Assembly (NCBI RefSeq): GCF_001905385.1
Contig: NZ_LIPF01000004.1
Span: forward strand, 124,001 to 188,000
Origin: Streptomyces sp. CB02414
GTDB taxonomy: Bacteria > Actinomycetota > Actinomycetes > Streptomycetales > Streptomycetaceae
Direction: 5' to 3'
DNA length: 64,000 bases
Both the position numbers and the translations under genes were made by a program. Under the pieces are notes generated by a model that was given only the letters and a program-made list of their open reading frames with translations, made no database searches and was not told the DNA's origin. This document shows, piece by piece, positions 33,803 to 41,763 of the stretch; the stretch's first letter is position 1; the number at the start of each line of letters is the position of its first letter.

Positions 33803-35164
33803 CTAGTGGCTGACCGAGGTGGCCGTCTCGCTGAGGCTCTTGCCCTTCGTCTCCGGGGCCAGCCACTGCGAGAGGGCGGCGCCGAACAGGGCCACACCCG
33901 CGGCCATGAGCATGGTCGGTCCGCTTCCCAGGCCCTCCATGGACACCGGAAGAAGGAACGTGCCGAGGCCGGCGCCGATCCGGCTGACGGCGGCCGCGAA
34001 GCCCGTGCCGATCCCGCGGATCTCGGTCGGGAACACCTCACTCGGGTAGACGCCCGTCAGGGTGGTGTACATGGCATTGAAGAACGAGAACATGAGGAAG
34101 AGGATCAGGACGACCAGCGGTGGCGCCCCCGCCCACAGACCGATCACCGCGAGGATGGCGGTACACAGCCACTGCGGCGGCACGGTCAGGGCACGTCGGC
34201 CTATCCTGTCGATCAGGAGCACCGTCAGCACGACGGCGGCGAGGGCGACCGCGGACAGTCCAACCCCACCGGCCAGCCCTCCACTGAGGCCGTACTTCTG
34301 CAGCATGCTGTCCGCGAAGGTCGCGATGGCGAAGTACGGTGCGACGGCGCAGAACCAGAACATGGATACGAAGAGCGTGGCACGCCAGTACTCAGGTGAG
34401 AACAGGGTCCCGAAGCTGCCCTTGTGGGCTTCCTCCTGCTCGACGTCCGCCATGTCCTCGGCGTGCTCCATGTACCGGTGGGCGATGCGACGGGCCTCCT
34501 CCTGACGGCCCGCGTGCCAGAGCCAGCGCGGCGACTCGGGCAGACCGAGCCGGGCGAGGAACAATCCCAGCGCGAGCACGGTGCTGGTACCGAGGATGAG
34601 ACGCCAGTCGAGGCCGGCCCGGTTCAACAGGAAGCCGATGAGGAAGGCAACCATGAACCCGGCGTACCAGGCCACAAGAGTGAGAGCCATCAGCCGGCCA
34701 CGCAGACGGGCAGGTGCGAACTCGGACAGCAGCGGCCAGCCGACGGAGTACTCGGCGCCGATCGCCACACCCATCAGCAGGCGCACGACGGCCAGCTGCG
34801 TGGGGGAGTCGACGAAGAACTGCAGTGCCGACGCGATCACGAAGAGAGCCATGTCGATCATGAACAGTGGCTTGCGGCCGTACTTGTCGGCGGCCCAGCC
34901 GCCGAGCGGTGAGCCGATCAGTATGCCGAACAAAGCGCCTGCGGCTACGAGGCCTTCCCAGAATGCGTTGAGGTGCATGTCCGTGGCGATGGTCGCGGAC
35001 ACGGGGCCGACGATGCCCAGTATGTAACCGTCGAGGAACATGCCACCGGTCAGGACAACGATCATCCTCACAGTGAAGCGACGCCTGAACGCCGCTGAGG
35101 TCCGACCCGAATCCCGGGCAGGGGTTCGGCCCGGGCTGCCGGCCGAGATTTCAAGTGAAGGCAC
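33803..35164 (-). CDS. MFS transporter, sugar-porter family
   Basis: 453 residues from GTG at 35164, chosen because GAGGTG lies 6 bases upstream; the frame is open further back to 35275 without a good site. About 12 helices: FLDGYILGIVGPVSA (helix 1), GGWAADKYGRKPLF, LLMGVAIGAEYSVGWPL, GLPESPRWLWHAGR (PESPR sugar-porter motif), LLIDRIGRRALTV and the C-terminal PETKGKSL. Substrate not predictable; sugar-porter proteins also carry aromatic and organic acids. A possible 8-codon leader overlaps its ribosome site. Confidence 0.5.
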   Translation of the reverse strand: MPSLEISAGSPGRTPARDSGRTSAAFRRRFTVRMIVVLTGGMFLDGYILGIVGPVSATIATDMHLNAFWEGLVAAGALFGILIGSPLGGWAADKYGRKPLFMIDMALFVIASALQFFVDSPTQLAVVRLLMGVAIGAEYSVGWPLLSEFAPARLRGRLMALTLVAWYAGFMVAFLIGFLLNRAGLDWRLILGTSTVLALGLFLARLGLPESPRWLWHAGRQEEARRIAHRYMEHAEDMADVEQEEAHKGSFGTLFSPEYWRATLFVSMFWFCAVAPYFAIATFADSMLQKYGLSGGLAGGVGLSAVALAAVVLTVLLIDRIGRRALTVPPQWLCTAILAVIGLWAGAPPLVVLILFLMFSFFNAMYTTLTGVYPSEVFPTEIRGIGTGFAAAVSRIGAGLGTFLLPVSMEGLGSGPTMLMAAGVALFGAALSQWLAPETKGKSLSETATSVSH

Positions 35165-35169
35165 TGGTT

Positions 35170-35196
35170 TCACCTCGTAGTCGGTACGGATGACAT
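35170..35196 (-). other. Possible 8-codon leader ORF before the MFS gene
   Basis: ATG at 35196 (GAAGGA 6-8 bases upstream) encodes MSSVPTTR and stops within the ribosome site region of the MFS gene. Translating it could control access to that site. Low confidence. Confidence 0.5.
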
Positions 35197-35382
35197 GGGC
35201 TTTCCTTCTCTCGGGGAACGACGAGGCGCGAAGGCTGCGGGTCGGGCGCTCGCTCCCCAGCGCACGCAGGAACACCTGGTGACGGATGAGTGAACGTCAC
35301 GGTCGGTAAGTCGCAGACCATCGTGGGCCAGTGACGCCGGCCGTGATCGCTACGATCAGTGGATTCCGGGGCCTCGATTCCT

Positions 35383-35442
35383 GCATTTGTCGAAAGGCGT
35401 AGGCCGCCGACACCGGGTTGCCACGACCTTCGACATTTGTCG
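35383..35442. repeat. Pair of CATTTGTCG direct repeats (candidate GntR/FCD sites)
   Basis: GCATTTGTCGAAAG and ACATTTGTCGGAC lie exactly 50 bases apart (35383 and 35433), near five helical turns. The second is part of CGACA-TT-TGTCG. TTGTCGA-like cores are typical of FCD-type GntR operators. The surrounding 570-base gap between the MFS and oxygenase genes has no other gene, though 35648-35735 is an open frame overlapping the oxygenase start. Confidence 0.5.
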
Positions 35443-35735
35443 GACTCGCGGAGGAGCCTTTCCTCTCTGCCGTGGATGTGACCGCAGTGGCCCCCGCCTA
35501 CAGTCATTGCCGTGAGAACAGTCGCCTCGCGACTGCTTCTTACCTCCCGCGCCGGACGCACCGCTTCACCCCGTGGGGCCCCGGACCGATGCTTCGGCGC
35601 ACAGCGAAGCCGCCCAGAGCCGACCTGCCGGCCGCTAAGGGTCCCGCATGACGAACCTCGACGGCGGCAGCCGCGAGATTGCTGCCGCAGCCGCCGTTGA
35701 TCGGGATGCCCTCACCACAGAAGGAGAGTTCCAAC

Positions 35736-36740
35736 GTGAGTACCGAATCCAGCGTTCTCCTCGCCTGCAAGCAGACGGCGTTCAGCGAGATCCCCATCAT
35801 CGACATCGCGCCTCTGATCGACGGCAGTGACCCGCTCGGCGTCGCCAAGCGGATCGGTGAAGTCTGCGAGCAGGTCGGGTTCTTCTACGTCAAGAACCAC
35901 GGCGTCCCCGCGGAAACGATCGAGGGCATGTACCGGGCGACGGAGCGCTTCTTCGACCTGCCGTTCGAAACGAAGCAGCGGCTGAACGTCGCGAACTCCG
36001 GGCCGACGGTGCGCGGTTACATCCCGACGTACGCCGAGAACGCGGACCCCGAGAACACGCGCGACTTCAAGGAGGCGTTCGACTTCGGCGCCCCCGAAGA
36101 AGAGGTGTCACCCTTCTTCGGCCCGAACCTCATGCCGACCTCCTCGGAGCTCCCTGAGTTCAGGGAGACCTGCGAGGGATACCACAGCACGATGATGGCG
36201 TTGGCGCGGAAGCTGGTCAGCGCGATCGCCCTCAGCCTCGACCTGCCGGCGGGCTACTTCGAGGCCATGCAGCGAAAGCCCATCACGATTCAGCGCCTTC
36301 TGCACTACCCGCCGCAGGAGGGCGAGGTCTCCCAGCGGGAAATGGGCATCGGCGCGCACACCGACTACGGCTTCCTGACGATCCTTTCCCAGGACAGCGT
36401 CGGAGGCCTGCAGGTCCGCAACAGGGACGGTGACTGGGTGAGCGCACCGCCCGTCGAGGGCACCTTCATCATCAACATCGGTGACCTGGTTCAGACCCTG
36501 ACCAACGGCCGCTACTCCTCGACCGTTCACCGGGTCGTCAATATCAGCGGGGCCGAACGGTACTCGATCCCGTTCTTCATCGACGCCGACTACGACGCGG
36601 TGGTCAAGCCACTGCCGAACTGTGTGAGCGCGGAGAACCCCGCACGATTCGCCCCGTTCACCTGCGGCGAGTACAAGTACAGCCGCTTCGTGGCCGTCTA
36701 TGACCACCTGCGAGACCAAGTCGGCGCCCCGAACTCCTGA
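35736..36740 (+). CDS. 2-oxoglutarate/Fe(II) oxygenase, isopenicillin N synthase-like
   Basis: 334 residues, GTG at 35736 with AAGGAG 8 bases upstream. Typical DIOX_N start (IPIIDIAPLIDG, EQVGFFYVKNHGVP) and a double-stranded beta-helix core with Fe ligands in IGAHTDYGFLTIL (His, Asp) and STVHRVVN (His) and the 2OG-binding RYSIPFF. Acts on a small molecule with O2 and 2-oxoglutarate: hydroxylation, demethylation or desaturation. Related proteins are widespread and mostly uncharacterised. Ends in a strong terminator, so it is a single-gene transcript upstream of the flavoenzyme genes. Confidence 0.5.
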   Translation: MSTESSVLLACKQTAFSEIPIIDIAPLIDGSDPLGVAKRIGEVCEQVGFFYVKNHGVPAETIEGMYRATERFFDLPFETKQRLNVANSGPTVRGYIPTYAENADPENTRDFKEAFDFGAPEEEVSPFFGPNLMPTSSELPEFRETCEGYHSTMMALARKLVSAIALSLDLPAGYFEAMQRKPITIQRLLHYPPQEGEVSQREMGIGAHTDYGFLTILSQDSVGGLQVRNRDGDWVSAPPVEGTFIINIGDLVQTLTNGRYSSTVHRVVNISGAERYSIPFFIDADYDAVVKPLPNCVSAENPARFAPFTCGEYKYSRFVAVYDHLRDQVGAPNS

Positions 36741-36742
36741 AG

Positions 36743-36786
36743 GCAGTCCCCCCGCCCCACAGTCCGTCGCGGGGCGGGGGGACTGC
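36743..36786. terminator. Strong terminator after the oxygenase gene
   Basis: Perfect 16-bp stem: GCAGTCCCCCCGCCCC (36743-36758) with its complement at 36771-36786 and a 12-base loop, starting 3 bases after the stop codon. Confidence 0.5.
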
Positions 36787-36963
36787 GTACGGCCGCCCGT
36801 CCCCGGCCGCTCGGCGTCCGGTGCGCGCTCGAGCCCCATGTCCTGCATTGGTTCGGGTAGCCCTGCGTCGTGATGGTCTCCTCGGGCAAGCGGGCGGCAC
36901 ATCGGACCGGCGGCATAACAGAAGCGATCGGGTACCCCACTCGGGCACCGGGCAGCAGGTGAG

Positions 36964-38127
36964 ATGAAAACCGACATAGTCGTCATCGGGGGCGGCGCGA
37001 TCGGCGCCGCCGTCGCCTACTACGTGAAGTCCCTGGACTCCAGCGCCGAGGTCTGCGTCATCGAGCGCGACCCCACCTATGACCGAGCATCAACCCCACG
37101 GGCGTCCGGCGGCGTCCGGCGGCTCTTCCATCTGCCGGAGAACATCGAACTCTCCAACTACAGCATCTCGTTTTTCGACGAGTTCAGCGAGACGATGGCC
37201 GTCGACGGAGTCAATGCCGATCTCGGACTCAAGAAGAACGGCTACCTGTTCATCGTCCCTCCTTCCGACCGCGATGTGCTGAAACAGAACTTCGAGGTCG
37301 AACAGCGTCTGGGATGCAATGTCGTATGGCTGGAGCCGGAGGAACTGAAGGACAAGTTCCCCTCGATGAACGTCACCGACCTCGGCGCGGCCGTGCACTC
37401 ACCCGATGACGGCTGGCTGGACCCGAACAGCGTCCTGACGGGCTTCCGGAACAAGGCCAGGTCGCTGGGTGCGGCGTTCGTGGCGGACGAGGTCGTCGGA
37501 ATGCGACGCGACGGGAACCGCGTCACCCGCGCGCACCTGAGGTCTGGCCGCCAGATCGAGGCGGACCAATTCGTCAACGCCGCCGGCGCCTGGGCGAAGG
37601 ACGTCTGCGCGATGCTGGACATCGACGTTCCCATCGAGCCGCTGCGCCGCTACGAGCACTACTTCGAATGCCAGGATCCCATCGAGCCGCTGCCTTACCT
37701 CAAAGACACCGAGAAACTGGCATTCCGCCCGGAGGGTAAGGGCTACACCGGTGGTGTCCCCACGCTCGACGAACCGCGCGGCTACAACTTCGGCGTTGAC
37801 CGGATGTACTTCGAGAACACCGTGTGGCCCGCACTGGCACACCGGTTCCCGCAGTTCGAGCGGACCCGCTGCCTGAGCACGCTCCCCGGCCTCTACGACC
37901 AGAACGACTTCGACGGCAACCTGATCATCGGGCCCGGCGCCGGCGGACTCGGCAACTTCCACATGCTGTCCGGCTTCTCGGGCCACGGCCTGATGCACGC
38001 CCCCGGCTCCGGCCGTGCCATGGCGGAGCTCCTGCTGGAGGGGCGGTACCAGACGATCGACCTCACCCGACTCGGCTGGCAGCGCCTCCTCGACGGCACG
38101 CCGCTTCGCGAGCAGGGAATCATCTAG
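36964..38127 (+). CDS. FAD-dependent oxidoreductase, DAO family
   Basis: 387 residues, ATG at 36964 preceded by AGGTGAG (spacing short). N-terminal FAD loop VVIGGGAIGAAVAYYV and ERDP; RASGGVRRLF is the segment found near the FAD ring in sarcosine/dimethylglycine and FOXRED1-like oxidoreductases. C-terminal FDGNLIIGPGAGGLGNFHML and GFSGHGLMHAPGSGRA complete the fold. It oxidises an amine or alpha-hydroxy acid. No signal peptide. The GMC gene starts 11 bases after its stop, so the two are co-transcribed. Confidence 0.5.
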   Translation: MKTDIVVIGGGAIGAAVAYYVKSLDSSAEVCVIERDPTYDRASTPRASGGVRRLFHLPENIELSNYSISFFDEFSETMAVDGVNADLGLKKNGYLFIVPPSDRDVLKQNFEVEQRLGCNVVWLEPEELKDKFPSMNVTDLGAAVHSPDDGWLDPNSVLTGFRNKARSLGAAFVADEVVGMRRDGNRVTRAHLRSGRQIEADQFVNAAGAWAKDVCAMLDIDVPIEPLRRYEHYFECQDPIEPLPYLKDTEKLAFRPEGKGYTGGVPTLDEPRGYNFGVDRMYFENTVWPALAHRFPQFERTRCLSTLPGLYDQNDFDGNLIIGPGAGGLGNFHMLSGFSGHGLMHAPGSGRAMAELLLEGRYQTIDLTRLGWQRLLDGTPLREQGII

Positions 38128-38138
38128 GGAGGCGACTC

Positions 38139-39776
38139 ATGGCCCAGCAGTTCGACTACATCATCGTCGGTGCCGGAGCCGCCGGCTGCATCGTGGCTTC
38201 CCGCCTCACCGAGGACCCCCACGTCAACGTGCTCCTGGTGGAAGCAGGCGGCTCGGACCGGCGTCCGTTCATCGCGATGCCCGGCGGTCTGCCGTTCGTC
38301 TACCAGAACAAGAAGATCGGCTGGGGATACCAGTCGGGGCCCGAACCCCATCTGAACGGGAAGGTGATTGACGAGAAGGCGGGCAGAATCATCGGCGGAT
38401 CCACATCGATCAACGCCATGATCTACAACCGTGGCAACCCGATGGACTACGACGGCTGGGCGGAGAAAGGTCTCGAGGACTGGGACTACGCCCACTGCCT
38501 GCCGTACTTCCGGAAGTCGGAAACGTTCTCGGGCGGCTCCGACGAGTTCCGCGGGGGTGACGGCCCGATGCACATCAGCCGGGCCAGGGCCGCGCACAAG
38601 CTGTTCGAGGCGTCCCTCCGCGGCGCCGAGGAGGCCGGCTTCGGAGTGACGTCGGACCACAACGGCTACCAGCAGGAGGGCTTTCACGTCGCGCAGTCCT
38701 TCATCCACAACGGCGTCCGATGGAGTGCGCCACGGGCCTACCTTCGTCCCGCGCTGCAACGCCCCAATCTCCGACTGATGTCCAAGACTCACGTGAACCG
38801 CATACTGGTCCAGGGCGGTGCCGCGATCGGCATCGAGGTCGCCGCCCCCGACGGCCCACGCAGTGTGGTCTGCGAACGCGAGGTCGTCGTCTGCGCGGGG
38901 GCCGTCAACACGCCGAAACTGCTGCTGCTCTCCGGCCTCGGACCCGGTGAGGAATTGCGGCGGCACGACATCGACGTCCTGGTGGACATCCCCGGAGTGG
39001 GCCGGAACCTGCAGAATCACCCCGGAGTCGACATCCAGTACTCGACTCGGTACGAGGACTCGCTCACCTCGGAGCTGAACCACCTCGGCCGGGTCAGACT
39101 GGGCGCGGACTGGATACTGCGCAGGAAGGGCCTCGGGACGACCAACTTCTTCGAGACCGGGGCATTCCTGCGGACCCGCGAGGACGTCGGCTTTCCCAAC
39201 ATGCAGTACGAGTTCCTGCCGCTCACCCGAAAGCTGGAGAACGGTAAACTGATCCCGGTGCCGGGCTTCCAGTTCTGGATGGACCTCTCCCGACCGGAGA
39301 GCAGGGGTTCCGTCACGTTGCAGTCGAGGAACCCTGCGGACCCGCCGCGGATCGTGTTCAACACCTACGAGTCCCGTCAGGACATGCGGGACATGATCGA
39401 CGGCATACGGCTGATCCGGGACCGGCTGGTCCGGCAGCCCGCCATGCAGAGGTTCCGGCCGCGGCAACTCAACCCTGGTCCGGACGTCGACAGCGACCAC
39501 GAACTCGAGGTCTTCATCCGCAAGGCTACCGGAACGTCCTACCACCCGTCCGGTACGTGCCGGATGGGAACGGACGCGGATGCCGTGGTTGACGGTGCGG
39601 GGCGGGTCAACGCGGTGCGCGGCATGCGGATCGTGGACGCCTCGATCATGCCCAAGGTCGTCACCGGGAATCTGAACGCCCCGGTGATGATGCTGGCGGA
39701 GAAGATCGCGGATCAGATACGCGGCAGAAAGCCGTTGGCACCGTCCACCGCGGCGTACTATCGCGCGCCTCGATAG
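38139..39776 (+). CDS. GMC oxidoreductase (choline dehydrogenase-like)
   Basis: 545 residues, ATG at 38139, GGGAGG 6 bases upstream. FAD loop YIIVGAGAAGCIVASRLTED, first GMC signature in GRIIGGSTSINAMIYNRG, second in GAVNTPKLLLLSG, catalytic His in SYHPSGTCRMG and Asn in TGNLNAPVMMLAEK. Matches the size and layout of choline/alcohol dehydrogenases, which oxidise primary or secondary alcohols to aldehydes or ketones. Cytoplasmic or membrane-associated. Paired with the DAO-type flavoenzyme it could perform consecutive oxidations of one substrate. Confidence 0.5.
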   Translation: MAQQFDYIIVGAGAAGCIVASRLTEDPHVNVLLVEAGGSDRRPFIAMPGGLPFVYQNKKIGWGYQSGPEPHLNGKVIDEKAGRIIGGSTSINAMIYNRGNPMDYDGWAEKGLEDWDYAHCLPYFRKSETFSGGSDEFRGGDGPMHISRARAAHKLFEASLRGAEEAGFGVTSDHNGYQQEGFHVAQSFIHNGVRWSAPRAYLRPALQRPNLRLMSKTHVNRILVQGGAAIGIEVAAPDGPRSVVCEREVVVCAGAVNTPKLLLLSGLGPGEELRRHDIDVLVDIPGVGRNLQNHPGVDIQYSTRYEDSLTSELNHLGRVRLGADWILRRKGLGTTNFFETGAFLRTREDVGFPNMQYEFLPLTRKLENGKLIPVPGFQFWMDLSRPESRGSVTLQSRNPADPPRIVFNTYESRQDMRDMIDGIRLIRDRLVRQPAMQRFRPRQLNPGPDVDSDHELEVFIRKATGTSYHPSGTCRMGTDADAVVDGAGRVNAVRGMRIVDASIMPKVVTGNLNAPVMMLAEKIADQIRGRKPLAPSTAAYYRAPR

Positions 39777-39914
39777 GCCCTCAGGGACGCCGGTCTCCTC
39801 AACATGGCGGGGTCGCAGTCGCGATCGGGATCGACGGCGAGACGTGCACCGAAGACTCCGCCCCGCCAACCGGGCAACGCCGCTTCTCGACGCCCCGCCA
39901 CGGGTCACGGCCGG

Positions 39915-41621
39915 TCAAGGCGGGCCTGCAGCTCGGCAGGAGCCGGATCCAGTGACCGTCAGCCAGAGACCCTGGTCGAACGATTCCGCGGGGAGTTGGG
40001 CGATCAGGTATCGCACGCAGTGGTCCATCTTCGCGCGCCAGATCCGGGCGGCGTCCTCCGGGGACCGATGCCGCAGGGCCTCGAGGATCTCCGTGTTGTC
40101 ACGGAGGATGCGCTCGGGAGGGTAGGCGTAGTCCAGACCGAGGATCGCAACGAAGATACGCAGTTGTATCGCCAGCCGATTGAAGTGGAGGGCGGTGCGC
40201 GGAAGGCCGGCGGCATCGGCCATCGCTTCCTGAAAGCGCAGGTCGGCCTCTCCGGCCTCGTGTGCGTCGCCCCGGCGGGCGGCGGCTCGCAGCTCCGGCA
40301 CAGTGTCCGAGAGCGGGCCCAGCACCGGGGGCCCGAGTGTCGCCAGTCGCCGCAGCAGCACTGCGCCGAGCGGGGAACGGATCGCGTAGGTCTCCAGCAC
40401 GTCGGTTCCGTGGACCTGCGGGACGACCGCTCCACGGTTGGGCACCAGGTTGACCAGTCCCTCTTCGGAGAGGACCCGCAGTGCCTCCCTGACCGGTCCG
40501 CGGCTGACGCGCAGTCGGTGGGCGAGCGGCGCTTCCTTGATCCTTTCACCCGGCTGGAATCGCCTGGCCGCGATTGCCTCGCGCAACGCGTCAGCCACCT
40601 GGTCCGCCAGCCGTCGGCCATTCGCCGCACGCGACGCGTCCGATGTGCGTACTGAATCATTATTCTCGTTCCATTCGCGGTTCCAGATGAACCGCGGCTC
40701 CACTGTGTGGACCCAGGAGCGCAGCTGGGAACGCAGGTCGGTGATGTCGGCAAGCGTCAGTGTCGGCGAAGCGAGTATGTGCTCGACATACGTCTGCCAG
40801 TCGGCTGTCGCGGGGGTGCGGACCACCCGGACGCGGGCTCGCCGCTGCAGCCACCGTTCCGCCGCTGGGTCGAGGCCACCGGTGTCTTTGACGACGAGGG
40901 TGATGGTGTGCCCGGCGGGGACGGTCCGGTCCAGGGCCGTCAGGAACTGGAGCAATCCGCCCCCGCCCGTTGAGGGACGCTCGACCGGAGCGTTCTGCTC
41001 CGGCAGGGAGACGAGAGTTGAAGCGGCGAGCGTGCTCTGGACGCAGCTGCGTGCGAGCTTGCTCCTGTTCGTCCCCGGCCGGTCCGCACGGGCGAGCGGG
41101 GGCGACCCGCTGCCGGGGCATGCGGCGAGCACATGGAGTGCCGGGTCGAGGTAGATCCCGGCCAGATGGCGGAAGGGCTCGGTGGCCGCGGGGGCCGGCG
41201 CCCCCCGTCGTGGCCAGTGCGAAGCGCAGATCCGGCTCACGGTGCTCTGACTGAGTCCGGTGGCGGCGGCCAGGGATCGGGTCGACCAGGTTTCCGCCGA
41301 TGGCGGGGGCGTCAACAGCATAGCCACCACGAGCTGCACGCCGCCGTCGGAGGTGACGGTCCTCGGCCGTCCGGTGCGAGCGCGGTCACGGAGGCCGTCG
41401 AGGCGGTCGTCGAGGAAGCGTGAGCGCCAGCGCCCGACGGTGGCCCGGGAGATACCGAGGCTTCGCGCGGCCTCGGCCGTCGTCGGATGCTCCGAGCAGG
41501 CCAGCACGATCTGGGCACGCTGCACCAGCGCCTGGGGTGTGTTGCTGCCGCGGACCCAGCGCGTGAGTGTCGCGCGCTCTGCGCGGGTCACTTCGAGAGG
41601 ACCCTGCGGACGACCGACCAT
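39915..41621 (-). CDS. Fusion of an inactivated IS630-type transposase and a GntR/FCD transcription regulator
   Basis: 568 residues in one open frame. Residues 1-135 match the IS630 N-terminus (RAQIVLACSEHPTTAEAAR, LGISRATVGRWRSRFLDDRL, TWSTRSLAAATGLSQSTVSR). Residues 150-318 follow the DDE domain but lack two acids: the usual CVDEKS reads AACPGSG (165-171) and VLDNYATHK reads VVKDTGGLD; only Glu280 remains. Residues 335-400 are a GntR wing-helix (RLRVSRGPVREALRVLSEEG) and 405-545 an FCD domain with metal ligands Asp460 and His534 kept but Gln464 and Asn509 substituted. ATG at 41621 has a weak ribosome site. Divergent from the FMN enzyme at 41764. Probably a domesticated transposase used for DNA binding or dimerisation. 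Confidence 0.5.
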   Translation of the reverse strand: MVGRPQGPLEVTRAERATLTRWVRGSNTPQALVQRAQIVLACSEHPTTAEAARSLGISRATVGRWRSRFLDDRLDGLRDRARTGRPRTVTSDGGVQLVVAMLLTPPPSAETWSTRSLAAATGLSQSTVSRICASHWPRRGAPAPAATEPFRHLAGIYLDPALHVLAACPGSGSPPLARADRPGTNRSKLARSCVQSTLAASTLVSLPEQNAPVERPSTGGGGLLQFLTALDRTVPAGHTITLVVKDTGGLDPAAERWLQRRARVRVVRTPATADWQTYVEHILASPTLTLADITDLRSQLRSWVHTVEPRFIWNREWNENNDSVRTSDASRAANGRRLADQVADALREAIAARRFQPGERIKEAPLAHRLRVSRGPVREALRVLSEEGLVNLVPNRGAVVPQVHGTDVLETYAIRSPLGAVLLRRLATLGPPVLGPLSDTVPELRAAARRGDAHEAGEADLRFQEAMADAAGLPRTALHFNRLAIQLRIFVAILGLDYAYPPERILRDNTEILEALRHRSPEDAARIWRAKMDHCVRYLIAQLPAESFDQGLWLTVTGSGSCRAAGPP

Positions 41622-41763
41622 GCACTCAGTGTATGAGGACTTCTGACTCGACTCGATTGATCACCGAAGGCGGGCTCCGAAGCCATTGTCTACCGCCCGC
41701 ACGCTTCTCATAGTTGCTGCCACCCGCCTGCGGCGCGTGCGGGCAGATGGGAGGAACCGGCCT

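Noticed and set aside
39915..41621. Active IS630 insertion interrupting a GntR gene
   Set aside because: The frame is continuous through both parts, two catalytic acids are gone and no terminal repeats or TA duplication were seen.
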